From Falsochrobactrum shanghaiense (lineage in GTDB: Bacteria; Pseudomonadota; Alphaproteobacteria; Rhizobiales; Rhizobiaceae), in assembly GCF_003149535.1 (NCBI RefSeq), contig NZ_QGDB01000002.1, forward strand, positions 372,001 to 436,000: a stretch of DNA of 64,000 nt, in the 5' to 3' direction. Made by a program: the position numbers and the translations under genes. Positions 17,976-26,926 of this stretch are shown here, one piece after another. Within the stretch, counting starts at the first letter, position 1. Each line of letters opens with the position of its first letter. The notes under the pieces are model-generated. The model was not told the origin of the DNA. It made no database searches and saw only the letters and a program-made list of their open reading frames with translations.

Positions 17976-20900
17976 CAATGCGGCTTCAAAACTGTCACCG
18001 AGAACATCGAGCAGATGATCCGCATTCGCCTTGCTGAAGATCATTGAAGGGCGCATTTTCAGCACATTGTCGAAAGGCCCTTCGGTTCCCATCAATATAC
18101 CACGCTCACGCGCGCCGTCATTGATCGCTTTTGCAAGCGCGGTTGCGGGTGCTTTGGTCTTGCGATCCGTCACCAGTTCAATGCCGAGAAACAGCCCCTG
18201 TCCGCGCACATCGCCGATAATATCGAACCGTTCCTGCATCTTTTTGAAACCGTTGATCAGATAATTGCCGGTTTCAAGCGCGTTTTCACGCAGCTTGTCG
18301 CGTTCGATGGCATTCAATACCGCCAGCCCCGCCGCACAGGAAACGGGATTGCCGCCGAAGGTGTTGAAATATTCCATGCCATTGTTGAAGCTTTCGGCTA
18401 CTTCGCGCGTCGTTACCACCGCCGACATGGGGTGTCCGTTACCGATCGGCTTGCCCATGGTCACGATGTCGGGAACCACGTTCTGCATTTCGAACGCCCA
18501 CCAATGGCTGCCGATACGGCCAAAGCCCACCTGTACTTCGTCTGCAACGCACAGTCCGCCTTCAGCGCGCACCATCGCATAGACTTCTTCCAGATAGCCT
18601 TGCGGCAGGAAAACCTGTCCGGCAACGCTTGGAATGGATTCCGCAAGGAAAAGAGCTGGCGCACGTCCCTGCTTGCGCATGGTTTCAATCTGTTCGGCAA
18701 CGCTTTGCGCAAAGCGTTTTCCATGTTCTTGCAACGGCCAGTCCTCGGGCGCGCGATAGCTGTCCGCAATGGCTGCTTCATAGACGTGATCGGGACGTCC
18801 TTTTCCGCCTTTTCTTTTGTATTTATATGGGCTTAGATCGATAAGTTCCTGCGTTGTGCCATGATAGGCCCAGTCAAGAACAATGGCATCGCTGCGCCCG
18901 GTATGATTGCGCGCCATGCGCAGCATGAGACTGTTTGCTTCACTCCCTGAACAGGCGAAGGATGCAACGCACAGGCCGTCTGGCAGGGTTGCGGTCAGCC
19001 GCTCGGCATAATCAATGATATTGTCATGCAGATAGCGCGTATTGGTATTGAGCAGCGCCGACTGGCGTGCAATGGCCTCGACCACATCGGGATGGACGTG
19101 GCCCAGATGGCAGACATTGTTGAAGCAATCCAGATAGGCGCGCCCGTAATTGTCGATCAGCCATACGCCATCGCCGCGCACGAACTTGATCGGCTCGGAA
19201 TAGGAAATCGACAGGTTGGGCAGCAATATTTCCTTGCGCTTGCTGATGATTTCGCTGCGCGTATGGCCGCTCTGGCGATAGGTCTCCGGCGGAATTCCGG
19301 CCAGCATCGATGCGTCAGGGAAAATATCGGCCCAGACGTCCAGATAATGGGCCTCTCCGACGCCGAGAATCTCGGTTGCACTCAGGGCCGTATCCGTTGA
19401 AATCTGGAAATGAAGATGTGGGGTCCAGCCGCCATTCTCATGAATGTCACCCATATAGCCGACGAGATCGCCTGCTGCAAGTTCTTGTCCGGGCTTGAGC
19501 CGGGACAGCGCCTCATGCGCCATGTGTCCCCACAAAGTGATAAAGGCGGGGCAGTCTTGCGGCCTGTGTTCGAGCGCGATCAGTCCGCCATAGCCAAGCG
19601 GATCGGGTTCTATTTCAACACTTCTGACCGTTGCATCCAGCGGCGTATAAAGGGGCGTACCCGCTGGCATGAAAAGATCAACGCCAAGGTGATGTATCCG
19701 CCGTACGCCTTCCATGAAGCGCGATTCGAAAGCCTTGTCCGTATAGACGGTGCGCTTTTCTCCCCATGGACCGACACCGAGTTCGATATTGTTGGTCTTG
19801 CAGAAATCATCCCACCATCGGGTTGCCTCCTCCGCCCGTTCCTCCGCCGAGGCGATGGTCATTTCATGGGTTGCGTCTCCGTAAGGAACGATGGCCTTGG
19901 TCAATGTCGCCGCCGCAGGGCGCACGATAGATGCAAAACCCTTGCGGTTTTCATCCAGCCAGCCGCGAATGGCGGAAGCTCCCTCGACCGCATCGAAGCC
20001 GCAGGCCTTGCGGATAATGGCGGTGGCGAAGCGTGGATTCATCGCGTCCATTTTTTGCAATAGTCGCCATGCCGGAGCCTCGCTTATCGCCAGATAGGGA
20101 TTGTCGCCGGTCTTGTCGTGTCGTGACGCCGAAATGGTAACACTGGTCACCAGTCGCATGGCGATGAGGTCGAAAAGAATGTCGATTTCTTCGGCCTGCA
20201 ACGGGTAGCTTTCATGAAAACCCGCAGCGAGCGCCGCCGCAGCACCGATCGGGTCTTTTGTATCGAGAATGGAATAGGCACAGGCAATCGCGACTTCCGC
20301 GATCAGCAGCGTATGGACCGCATCACCGAAATCGATCACCCCGGCAATATGCTCCGGTTCTTCGGGGTCGATCAGTATATTCCAGTCATTGGCGTCATTA
20401 TGAATGACCTGCGCGCGCAAAAAGGGCAGCTTTGGTGCGACATGCGCGTCAAAGCGGTCGAGAAAACGCTCAAGAAGCGCTCTTTTTTCCATATCCTGTA
20501 TGAAATGCAGTCGTGAACGCGCCCGTCCTGCATGGCGAATATCCCAGTCAATATCGCGAAGCGCGCCCGGATGAATAAAACCCTTGAGCGCCTGATCGAG
20601 CCTGCCGAGCGAGCGGCCGAGATTGCGCATCAGGCCGAAGCCACGCTCAGCCCTGGCAAGCGGAGTGCCCGGCAGCCATTGGACCAGACGTATGGCGTGC
20701 TGCTCGCCGTCTGTTGTGGTGGCGCAGGCAAGGAAATTCCCCGAAATTGCGGCCTTTAGATGGGGAACCGGCAAATCGTCATTTGCTTGCGCAAGATGGC
20801 GTAGCAAGGCCGTCTGGAATTCGCTTTCAATACGGGGTTCGCTCGAATTGACGATCTTGAGAACCCATCGGGGCGTGCCATCCACATCGAGCCGGAAATT

Positions 20901-21023
20901 GCGATCCCTCTCGCTGTCGAGCAGGGTGGCTTTCGCCGTGATGCCGAAAAGGTCCTGGGCCAGTTTTTCAGCTTCTGCGACGCAGTGAGACGGGGAGCGA
21001 TGAGAAAGATCGGTCATGGTCAT
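17970..21023 (-). CDS. Three-domain fusion: APH-type kinase, M23 peptidase-like domain, class III PLP phospho-lyase-like aminotransferase domain
   Basis: 1017 residues, one uninterrupted frame. Residues about 30-330 form an aminoglycoside-phosphotransferase/hydroxylysine-kinase-like fold with catalytic [10 protein letters not shown] (208-215) and IDFGD (231-234). Residues about 425-560 resemble LytM/M23 metallopeptidases and keep the ligand pattern His445-x3-Asp449 and His536-x-His538. Residues about 600-1017 are a class III PLP domain with [15 protein letters not shown] and Lys858 in [11 protein letters not shown]. The kinase and PLP domains resemble human hydroxylysine kinase (AGPHD1/HYKK) and the ethanolamine-phosphate or phosphohydroxylysine phospho-lyases (AGXT2L), families known to occur fused in bacteria. 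A plausible reaction is phosphorylation of an amino alcohol, then elimination of phosphate and ammonia to an aldehyde. The substrate is unproven and the M23 domain's role unknown. It has no signal peptide. It is divergent from an Lrp-type gene. Confidence 0.88.
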   Translation of the reverse strand: MTMTDLSHRSPSHCVAEAEKLAQDLFGITAKATLLDSERDRNFRLDVDGTPRWVLKIVNSSEPRIESEFQTALLRHLAQANDDLPVPHLKAAISGNFLACATTTDGEQHAIRLVQWLPGTPLARAERGFGLMRNLGRSLGRLDQALKGFIHPGALRDIDWDIRHAGRARSRLHFIQDMEKRALLERFLDRFDAHVAPKLPFLRAQVIHNDANDWNILIDPEEPEHIAGVIDFGDAVHTLLIAEVAIACAYSILDTKDPIGAAAALAAGFHESYPLQAEEIDILFDLIAMRLVTSVTISASRHDKTGDNPYLAISEAPAWRLLQKMDAMNPRFATAIIRKACGFDAVEGASAIRGWLDENRKGFASIVRPAAATLTKAIVPYGDATHEMTIASAEERAEEATRWWDDFCKTNNIELGVGPWGEKRTVYTDKAFESRFMEGVRRIHHLGVDLFMPAGTPLYTPLDATVRSVEIEPDPLGYGGLIALEHRPQDCPAFITLWGHMAHEALSRLKPGQELAAGDLVGYMGDIHENGGWTPHLHFQISTDTALSATEILGVGEAHYLDVWADIFPDASMLAGIPPETYRQSGHTRSEIISKRKEILLPNLSISYSEPIKFVRGDGVWLIDNYGRAYLDCFNNVCHLGHVHPDVVEAIARQSALLNTNTRYLHDNIIDYAERLTATLPDGLCVASFACSGSEANSLMLRMARNHTGRSDAIVLDWAYHGTTQELIDLSPYKYKRKGGKGRPDHVYEAAIADSYRAPEDWPLQEHGKRFAQSVAEQIETMRKQGRAPALFLAESIPSVAGQVFLPQGYLEEVYAMVRAEGGLCVADEVQVGFGRIGSHWWAFEMQNVVPDIVTMGKPIGNGHPMSAVVTTREVAESFNNGMEYFNTFGGNPVSCAAGLAVLNAIERDKLRENALETGNYLINGFKKMQERFDIIGDVRGQGLFLGIELVTDRKTKAPATALAKAINDGARERGILMGTEGPFDNVLKMRPSMIFSKANADHLLDVLGDSFEAALK

Positions 21024-21106
21024 ATTTTCCGTAGGGAATTACATGACGGAAACTTGGCATGGTTCTCGTTTTGAGGCATCAAGCATAATATCGGCTCAAC
21101 CGTCAT

Positions 21107-21135
21107 TATGCCGGAATGGACCGGCATATTGCCGG
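21107..21135. promoter_or_regulatory. Overlapping inverted repeats, probable Lrp-type operator
   Basis: TATGCCGG (21107-21114) and CCGGCATA (21121-21128) form a perfect 8-bp inverted repeat with a 6-nt spacer. CCGGCA (21121-21126) and TGCCGG (21130-21135) form a second. They lie just upstream of the Lrp-type start, in the divergent gap with the fusion gene, and suit binding of an Lrp oligomer. Confidence 0.6.
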
Positions 21136-21156
21136 TCGGACGCCCAGGGAAACCAT

Positions 21157-21591
21157 ATGCAAAAACTTGATGCAAAAGACCGTGAAATCCTGGCGATCCT
21201 TTCCAAGGACGGGCGTATCGCCCTCAAGGCGCTTGCAGGGCGTATCGGGCTTTCGCGCAGTGCCGCCAGCCAGCGCGTGACCAATCTGGAAAAAAGCGGA
21301 ATCATCAGGGGCTATCGTGCCGATATTGGTGAAATCGATACCAATATTATCCGCGCGATATTGCTTGTAAGCCTCAAGCGGACACCCGCTCTGGAGCTTC
21401 TCGATATACTGGCGCGGCAGGCCGAGGTGAGGCGCGTTTCTTCGGTGAGCGGCCAGCTTGACCTGATCGTGGAACTGGAAACGTCGACCATCGACAATCT
21501 CAATCGCGTGCGCGATCTGCTCGCAGAGCATGAGACGGTGGAAGACCTGACGACTGCTTTCGTCTTGCGCCGGGATATTGATCGTACTTAA
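21157..21591 (+). CDS. Lrp/AsnC-family transcriptional regulator
   Basis: 144 residues from the ATG at 21157 (MQKLDAKDREILAILSKDGR), the classic Lrp/AsnC N-terminus; the 47-residue 5' extension in frame is rejected. The HTH is seen in LKALAGRIGLSRSAASQRVTNLEKSGII. A RAM ligand-binding domain follows (GQLDLIVELETSTIDNLNRV). Such proteins sense amino acids and commonly control a divergent catabolic gene, here the kinase/PLP fusion at 17970-21023. The overlapping palindromes in the gap support this. The likely effector is an amino acid or amino alcohol handled by the fusion enzyme. Confidence 0.9.
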   Translation: MQKLDAKDREILAILSKDGRIALKALAGRIGLSRSAASQRVTNLEKSGIIRGYRADIGEIDTNIIRAILLVSLKRTPALELLDILARQAEVRRVSSVSGQLDLIVELETSTIDNLNRVRDLLAEHETVEDLTTAFVLRRDIDRT

Positions 21592-21607
21592 ATAGTTGCG
21601 CAGCGGT

Positions 21608-21634
21608 TTGCGCCCGCCGGTCCGACGGGCGCAA
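21608..21634. terminator. Bidirectional hairpin between convergent genes
   Basis: 9-bp perfect stem (21608-21616 with 21626-21634) midway between the ends of the Lrp-type gene and the convergent DUF1236 gene. Flanking T runs are weak on both strands. Confidence 0.6.
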
Positions 21635-21638
21635 CACT

Positions 21639-22151
21639 CTATCTGACCCACAGGATGCGGCGGGTGCCGCTTTCGACAAGCGCCGGCCTGCCGTCCACAT
21701 AAATATAGGAGTAGGTCGGCTCGTCGGGTATGATTTCGAGCGGGATGTCATCGGGCAGGATCGCCCCCTCGACCAGCTCATCCTCATATATCACCGGCGG
21801 CGAGGGATTGGTTTCTATATAGGTGACGACATCATCTGGAATTAAGGGTCCGGCATCGGGGCCTTCGCTGTAATAGACCACCCGTCTATTCTGCATGGAA
21901 ACGATCACCGGCTTTCCGTCGACATAGATATATCCGAAATCAGGATCATCGGGGATGGGGATGACGGTGACAGCTTCAGGCAGGATATAGCCCTCGCCAA
22001 TATCATCATCGATGATGACCGGATCGGCGGGATGGGCGATGACATAGTCCTGAACGGTTCTGGGCACCTCGATGATGACCCTATCCTGCGCGAAGGCTGC
22101 GCAAGGCAGGGTAAAGAAGGCTGTGGTTGCAATCAGAATTATCTTTTTCAT
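21639..22151 (-). CDS. Exported DUF1236 protein (two copies of the domain)
   Basis: 170 residues from the ATG at 22151 (MKKIILIATTAFF). A GAGG lies 6 nt upstream, so the GTG at 22163 is less likely. The Sec signal peptide ends near residue 21 (AAFA|QDR). The mature protein is two related units, each ending in the same phrase: GYIYVDGKPVIVSMQNRRVV and SYIYVDGRPALVESGTRRIL. This is the DUF1236 pattern found in Hyphomicrobiales. It is probably periplasmic and its function is not known. The protein is rich in acidic and proline residues between units. It is convergent with the Lrp-type gene and shows no clear operon partner. Confidence 0.85.
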   Translation of the reverse strand: MKKIILIATTAFFTLPCAAFAQDRVIIEVPRTVQDYVIAHPADPVIIDDDIGEGYILPEAVTVIPIPDDPDFGYIYVDGKPVIVSMQNRRVVYYSEGPDAGPLIPDDVVTYIETNPSPPVIYEDELVEGAILPDDIPLEIIPDEPTYSYIYVDGRPALVESGTRRILWVR

Positions 22152-22549
22152 GACAGGCCTCACTTTCGTAGGGGCCTAATGCCTGTGCGGCTTTTGCGTT
22201 CCGTTCATAGCCAACACAACATGCAAAAGAGCGAAATAAAATATGCTCGGCGATCCGAGGGATCGGCAATCATGCCATATCGGCAAACTGCATAGATTGT
22301 CGTCATTATGAACAAAAATATAAGGCAGACTTGTCAGTTCAACATATTGCTTGTTCAAACATTCAATGGAACAGTTCCCAACAACAAAGGAAAAACAAAA
22401 TCGGGGAACAGTGCGGGAGCGGCAGCTGATATATCCAGGGCGGACCGAATTTCCGGCGAAGGCGAAATCCATAGGGAGATCGCCGCAACTATCCGCGTGT
22501 TTTCCTTTATAAAAACTGTGAGTCGATGTTTCTGGGAGGAAATGACTGC
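22152..22549. other. Intergenic region between divergent genes
   Basis: About 400 nt separating the DUF1236 start (minus) from the amidohydrolase start (plus). It is AT-richer than its surroundings and must hold both promoters. A short palindrome GGAACAGTTCC lies at 22368-22378. No credible small ORF, RNA gene or repeat family member was recognised; the frame on the minus strand here has no ribosome-binding site and no family resemblance. Confidence 0.5.
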
Positions 22550-24181
22550 ATGCCTGCAAGGCCGGAATTACACGCCGATACCATCTTGTTCAATGGCACA
22601 ATCTGGTGTGGTTATCAGGAAGGGACTGTCGAGGCATTGGCCATATGGCAGGACAAGGTTCTGGCGACAGGAAACCAATCGGAAATCATGGCTTTCAAAG
22701 GCGCAGATACGCGCCTTATCGATCTTGAGGGCGGCTTTGCGACGCCCGGTCTCAATGATGCGCATCTGCATCTTATCTCGCTGGGGCTGACGCTTGACTG
22801 GATCGATGCGACGCCGCACGCAGCCCCCACGCTTGACAGCCTTCTTGATGCCATTCGCAGCAAGGCCGCAGAAACAGCGCCCGGCGCATGGATCATGGCG
22901 CGCGGCTATGACCAGACGAAACTCGACATTGGGCGTCATCCTCTCAAGGAAGAGCTGGATGCGGCCACCCCTGACCATCCCGTTATGCTGGTTCGCGCCT
23001 GCGGGCATGTGGCGATCTTCAATTCTGCCGCCTTCCGTCTTGCGGGAGTGGATGAGAATACGCCTGTGCCTGAAGGGGGGCTGATCGAGAAGAAGGACGG
23101 CAAGCTGACCGGCATGGTTGCGGAAAACGCGCAAGGTCTGGTACGGGCCGCCATTCCGGATCCCACGACCGGGCAGATGATCGACGCCATCGAGGCCGCA
23201 GGCAATCTGCTGCTATCTTATGGCATTACGAGCGTTATGGATGCTGCCGTCGGGCAGGTTGCGGGCTTTGACGAGATTCGCGCCTATAATCTTGCCAGGC
23301 TGCATAAGCGCCTGCCGGTGCGCTCATGGCTGGTCCTGCTCGGTGATCCGGGCAAATCCATTGTGGAGCAATGCTACGAGACCGGCCTTGTTTCCGGCGT
23401 CGGCGATGACATGGTCACTATCGGCGCGGTCAAGATTTTTCTCGATGGATCGGCAGGCGGGCGCACCGCATGGATGAGCAAGCCCTATCTGGGCGATGAT
23501 GATAATACCGGTGTTCAGATATTGCCTGATGCGGAGCTGGAAGCACTGGTTCTTGATTGGCACGCCAAGGGCTATCAGTTTGCCTGCCATGCCATCGGCG
23601 ACGGGGCCATCGAACAACTGATCACCGCTTACGAAAAGGCGCTGGCCGCACATCCGGACGCTGATCGGCGTCACCGTATCGAACATTGCGGTTTTTCCAC
23701 GCCGCAGCAGCATGAACGCATGCGCGAGGCAGGCATTTATCCATGTCCGCAGCAGGTCTTCATCTATGATTTCGGCGATGCCTATATTTCAGTTCTTGGC
23801 GAGGAGAGAGCGCTTTCCAGCTACCCGCTGAAAACGTGGAAAGATCTGGGGTTCAAGCCTGCGACGGGCAGCGATTCACCGGTTTGCCATCCCAATCCCT
23901 ATCCGAATATCTATTCCATGCTGACGCGTGAAACCGGCAAGGGAACGGTAATGGACGCCAATGAGTGCGTTTCTATCGAGGAAGCCTTGCAGGTCTATAC
24001 TGAATATGGTGCATTCTCGCAGAAGCTTGAGAATGTGAAGGGGAGGCTGGTGCCGGGGCAGTTGGCGGATATTGCGGTTTTCTCGCGCAATATGCTCACC
24101 GCGAAGCCGGAGGAAATCCTCAACGATACACAATGCATGCTCACCATTCGCGGCGGCGAAGTCGTGTTCGAGCGCAGATAA
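22550..24181 (+). CDS. Amidohydrolase family 3 metal-dependent hydrolase (YtcJ-like)
   Basis: 543 residues from the ATG at 22550, chosen because GGGAGGA lies 10 nt upstream; an ATG at 22526 is in frame but sits before that site. Motifs of the urease/amidohydrolase TIM-barrel superfamily are present: GLNDAHLHLISLG (metal-binding HxH), FACHAIGDGAIEQ, RIEHCGFSTP and ATGSDSPVCHPNPYPNIY. The C-terminal ENVKGRLVPGQLADIAVFSR is characteristic of amidohydrolase 3. The enzyme probably cleaves an amide or N-acyl bond in the cytoplasm. It is followed by a complete oligopeptide-type importer, so the importer likely brings in its substrate or products of its pathway. No specific substrate is evident. Confidence 0.88.
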   Translation: MPARPELHADTILFNGTIWCGYQEGTVEALAIWQDKVLATGNQSEIMAFKGADTRLIDLEGGFATPGLNDAHLHLISLGLTLDWIDATPHAAPTLDSLLDAIRSKAAETAPGAWIMARGYDQTKLDIGRHPLKEELDAATPDHPVMLVRACGHVAIFNSAAFRLAGVDENTPVPEGGLIEKKDGKLTGMVAENAQGLVRAAIPDPTTGQMIDAIEAAGNLLLSYGITSVMDAAVGQVAGFDEIRAYNLARLHKRLPVRSWLVLLGDPGKSIVEQCYETGLVSGVGDDMVTIGAVKIFLDGSAGGRTAWMSKPYLGDDDNTGVQILPDAELEALVLDWHAKGYQFACHAIGDGAIEQLITAYEKALAAHPDADRRHRIEHCGFSTPQQHERMREAGIYPCPQQVFIYDFGDAYISVLGEERALSSYPLKTWKDLGFKPATGSDSPVCHPNPYPNIYSMLTRETGKGTVMDANECVSIEEALQVYTEYGAFSQKLENVKGRLVPGQLADIAVFSRNMLTAKPEEILNDTQCMLTIRGGEVVFERR

Positions 24182-24193
24182 GCCGGGGGGCAG

Positions 24194-24226
24194 CCGGGCG
24201 GCCTGGCATCTTGCTGTGCCGCCCGG
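24194..24226 (+). terminator. Intra-operon hairpin upstream of the binding-protein gene
   Basis: Perfect 9-bp GC-rich stem (24194-24202 with 24218-24226) just after the amidohydrolase stop. There is no T run. It probably separates expression of the hydrolase from the importer or protects its 3' end. Confidence 0.5.
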
Positions 24227-24290
24227 ATAGACGGTGCCGGAAAACCAGAACAATAATCTTGCCAGAGCAACAATCTTGAAGGGGAAAGAA

Positions 24291-25886
24291 ATGAAAAAAT
24301 TCGCATTGATGGCAGCTTTATCCGCCGTGCTGATGGCGGGGACCGCAGCTTATGCTGCCGAGGAGCCGCGTTCCGGCGGGGTGGTGAATTTTGTCGCGCC
24401 TTATGGCGACAGCTTTTCGTCGCTTGATATTCATGCTTCACCCGCCACGCAGGACGAATTTCACGCCAAGGCAATTCATCGCACGCTCTATGACTGGGAT
24501 GCCGATGAAAATACGCCGGTCCTTGGACTTGCAACGGAAGTGAGCGTTTCGGACGACAAGCTCACCTATACCTACAAGCTTCGTGAAGACGCCTATTTCC
24601 ATAACGACAAGCAGCTTACAGCCGATGACATCATCTGGAGCTATACAAGGATGATGGACCCCAAGAAGGCTTTTCCTCCGGCTCGCTATATCGCGGAAAT
24701 CAAGGGGGCCGATGAATATTCGCAAGGAAAGGCCACCGAGATTTCCGGCCTCAGGAAGATCGATGATCACACGCTTGAAATAACCCTCAAGCAGCCGGTC
24801 GATCCCAGCTTCCTTTTCATGCGCAACAATACGGCGATCTATCCCGACGGTGAGGGCGATAGTGAGGAATTCCTGCGCCATCCCATCGGGCTTGGGCCTT
24901 ATAAATTTGCCGAATATATTCCCGGCTCGCGCCTTACGGTCGAAAAATGGGACAAATATTACGGCGATGGCCAGCCTCATGCCGACAAGATCAATATCAT
25001 GATCATGGGCGATGCGGCGGCGCGCGACGTGGCCTTCCGCAACAAGGAAATCGACGTGGCGGTGTTGGGATCGGCGCAATATGTCGCCTATCAGCAGGAT
25101 CCGGAACTGTCGAAGAACCTGCTGGAAGTGGCTGAGGTCTATACGCGCCTTGTCGGCTTCAATCCCGATCATGAGCCGTTCAAGGACAAGCGCGTCCGGC
25201 AGGCAATCAATTACGCAATCGATAGCGATCTGATCATCAAGCGGCTGGTCAAGGACAAGGCCTATCGCGCCGTAGGCTATCTGCCCGCTTCGTCGCCTGC
25301 CTTTGACAAGGACGCGAAGCCCTATCCTTATGATCCGGAAAAAGCCAAGGCCCTGCTTGCCGAAGCTGGATACCCGGATGGTTTCGAGTTCGAACTGACG
25401 GCAACGCAGAATGAAAGCTGGGGCCTGACGATTGTCGAAGCGATCATTCCGATGCTCGATAAGGTCGGCATCAAGGTCAAGGCGAAGCCGGTGGAAGCTT
25501 CTGTTCTTTCTGAAGTCGTGCCGGCTGGCAATTTCCAGGCCTATATGTGGTCGCTTGAAAGCGGGCCCGATCCGCTGACCTCGCTTCAGTGCTTCCATTC
25601 CGAGACGCCGCAATCTTCCTGTAACTATCAGAAATTTGCCAATGCAAATTTCGACAAGCTGATCAATGATGCGAAGGTCGCAGCGAGCGAAGAAGAGAAG
25701 AACGAACTTCTGCGCAAGGCCAATAATCTGTTGCAGGAAGAGGCGCCGATCTGGTTCTTCAACTACAACAAGGCCGTCATGGCCTATCAGCCCTGGCTGC
25801 ATGGTCTTCAGCCAAACTCTGCCGAGCTTGCCATCCAGTCCTACGAAAAATTGTGGGTGGATGACACGGTGCCGTCCGGTCGCTGA
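24291..25886 (+). CDS. ABC transporter substrate-binding protein, family 5 (oligopeptide type)
   Basis: 531 residues from the ATG at 24291 (MKKFALMAALSAVLMAGTAA), with a GGGGAAAG ribosome-binding site just upstream. The Sec signal peptide is cleaved near residue 22 (AYA|AEE). The mature protein has the family-5 block (LTYTYKLREDAYFHNDKQLT, then ADDIIWSYTRMMDP) and the usual length. Sequence differs strongly from the other family-5 protein at 9112-10701, so the two importers have different ligands. It should bind the ligand of the importer encoded by the next four genes. A hairpin with one bulge (25905-25934) lies between it and the permease gene. Confidence 0.92.
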   Translation: MKKFALMAALSAVLMAGTAAYAAEEPRSGGVVNFVAPYGDSFSSLDIHASPATQDEFHAKAIHRTLYDWDADENTPVLGLATEVSVSDDKLTYTYKLREDAYFHNDKQLTADDIIWSYTRMMDPKKAFPPARYIAEIKGADEYSQGKATEISGLRKIDDHTLEITLKQPVDPSFLFMRNNTAIYPDGEGDSEEFLRHPIGLGPYKFAEYIPGSRLTVEKWDKYYGDGQPHADKINIMIMGDAAARDVAFRNKEIDVAVLGSAQYVAYQQDPELSKNLLEVAEVYTRLVGFNPDHEPFKDKRVRQAINYAIDSDLIIKRLVKDKAYRAVGYLPASSPAFDKDAKPYPYDPEKAKALLAEAGYPDGFEFELTATQNESWGLTIVEAIIPMLDKVGIKVKAKPVEASVLSEVVPAGNFQAYMWSLESGPDPLTSLQCFHSETPQSSCNYQKFANANFDKLINDAKVAASEEEKNELLRKANNLLQEEAPIWFFNYNKAVMAYQPWLHGLQPNSAELAIQSYEKLWVDDTVPSGR

Positions 25887-25904
25887 TCGCGGACGAACAG
25901 GATC

Positions 25905-25934
25905 GGCCCGCTCTGGATAATATCCGGGCGGGCC
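25905..25934 (+). terminator. Intra-operon hairpin after the second binding-protein gene
   Basis: GC-rich imperfect stem: GGCCCGC...GCGGGCC arms, one bulge, short AT loop. It sits between the binding-protein stop and the first permease gene, as in the other importer operons of this window. Confidence 0.6.
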
Positions 25935-25986
25935 ACTGATCCCCTTTGCTCCAGCGCCTTGAGCGCTGATACGGAAGGAGGACCGT

Positions 25987-26922
25987 GTGCTTTATTTTAT
26001 CGTGCGGCGCGTATTGCAGATGATACCGACCATCATTGCGGTGTCTTTGCTCATATTCGTCATTTTCAGCGTTGTGCCGGGCAGTATCGCGTCCGGGCTT
26101 CTCGCTGGCGGCAAGGGTATGAACGACCCCAGGGCGGTTGAAAAAATCAAGCAGGAATTCGGGCTGGACAAGCCGGTGCATGTGCGCTTCGGCAATTATC
26201 TCGTGCAGCTCGCCCAGTTTGATCTTGGAACGTCCTATCGCTCGCGCCAGCCGGTTATAACGCTCATTCAGGAGCGCATGTGGCCGACGCTCAAGCTGGC
26301 TTTCGCCGCCATGGGTTTCGCTATTCTCATCGGTGTGCCGCTGGGCTTCATCGCTGCGCTCAAGCCCGGAAGCATTCTCGACAGCGTGACGATGATCGGG
26401 GCGGTTTCGGGCCTGTCGCTGCCGCAATTCTGGCTCGGCCTGCTCGCCATGTACCTGTTTGCGCTGACGCTCGGCTGGCTGCCCAGTTTCGGCTATGGCG
26501 ATGGTGGTCTGCGCAATATCATCCTTCCCGCCATGACATTGGGCGTGGCCCCGCTGGCGCTGCTCGCCCGCACGACACGCGCCGCGGTTCTTGAAGTGAT
26601 GAATGCCGATTTCATCCGCACCGCGCGCTCCAAGGGCATGAGCAATTTCCGGCTCGTCAAATGGCATGTCGGACGCAATGCGCTGGTGCTGATCATTACG
26701 ACAATCGGCCTTCAGTTCGGTTCGATGATGGGGCAGGCGGTGGTGGTGGAGAAGCTCTTCTCCTGGCCGGGACTTGGTTCGCTTCTTATCGACAGTGTTT
26801 CACTGCGCGATATTCCGGTGGTGCAGGGAGCAATCCTCGTGATCGTATTATGGTTTCTGACCATCAATACAATCGTCGATATTCTTTACGCGGTCATCGA
26901 TCCGCGCATAAGCCACGAGTAA
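25987..26922 (+). CDS. ABC transporter permease, OppB/DppB family
   Basis: 311 residues. The GTG start is supported by GGAGGA a few nt upstream. Hydrophobic segments fit the six-helix OppB layout. The N-terminal LYFIVRRVLQMIPTIIAVSL is the signature, with FGLDKPVHVRFGNYLVQLAQ next. The EAA loop is NADFIRTARSKGMSNFRLVK and the C-terminal VIDPRISHE is as in the family. It pairs with the next gene's product; the two genes are 4 nt apart. Confidence 0.92.
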   Translation: MLYFIVRRVLQMIPTIIAVSLLIFVIFSVVPGSIASGLLAGGKGMNDPRAVEKIKQEFGLDKPVHVRFGNYLVQLAQFDLGTSYRSRQPVITLIQERMWPTLKLAFAAMGFAILIGVPLGFIAALKPGSILDSVTMIGAVSGLSLPQFWLGLLAMYLFALTLGWLPSFGYGDGGLRNIILPAMTLGVAPLALLARTTRAAVLEVMNADFIRTARSKGMSNFRLVKWHVGRNALVLIITTIGLQFGSMMGQAVVVEKLFSWPGLGSLLIDSVSLRDIPVVQGAILVIVLWFLTINTIVDILYAVIDPRISHE

Positions 26923-26926
26923 GCTC

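Noticed and set aside
17816-18037. Short frames inside the dispersed repeat after the GntR gene
   Set aside because: Made of repeat sequence, no start signal; the same sequence elsewhere does not preserve the frame.
22176-22559. Minus-strand frame of 127 codons in the gap before the amidohydrolase gene
   Set aside because: Starts inside the amidohydrolase ribosome-binding region, no own ribosome-binding site, unusual composition with many Cys and Ser, no family resemblance.
24438-25802. 454-codon minus-strand frame opposite the second binding-protein gene
   Set aside because: Shadow of a full family-5 receptor gene; no homology or start signal.
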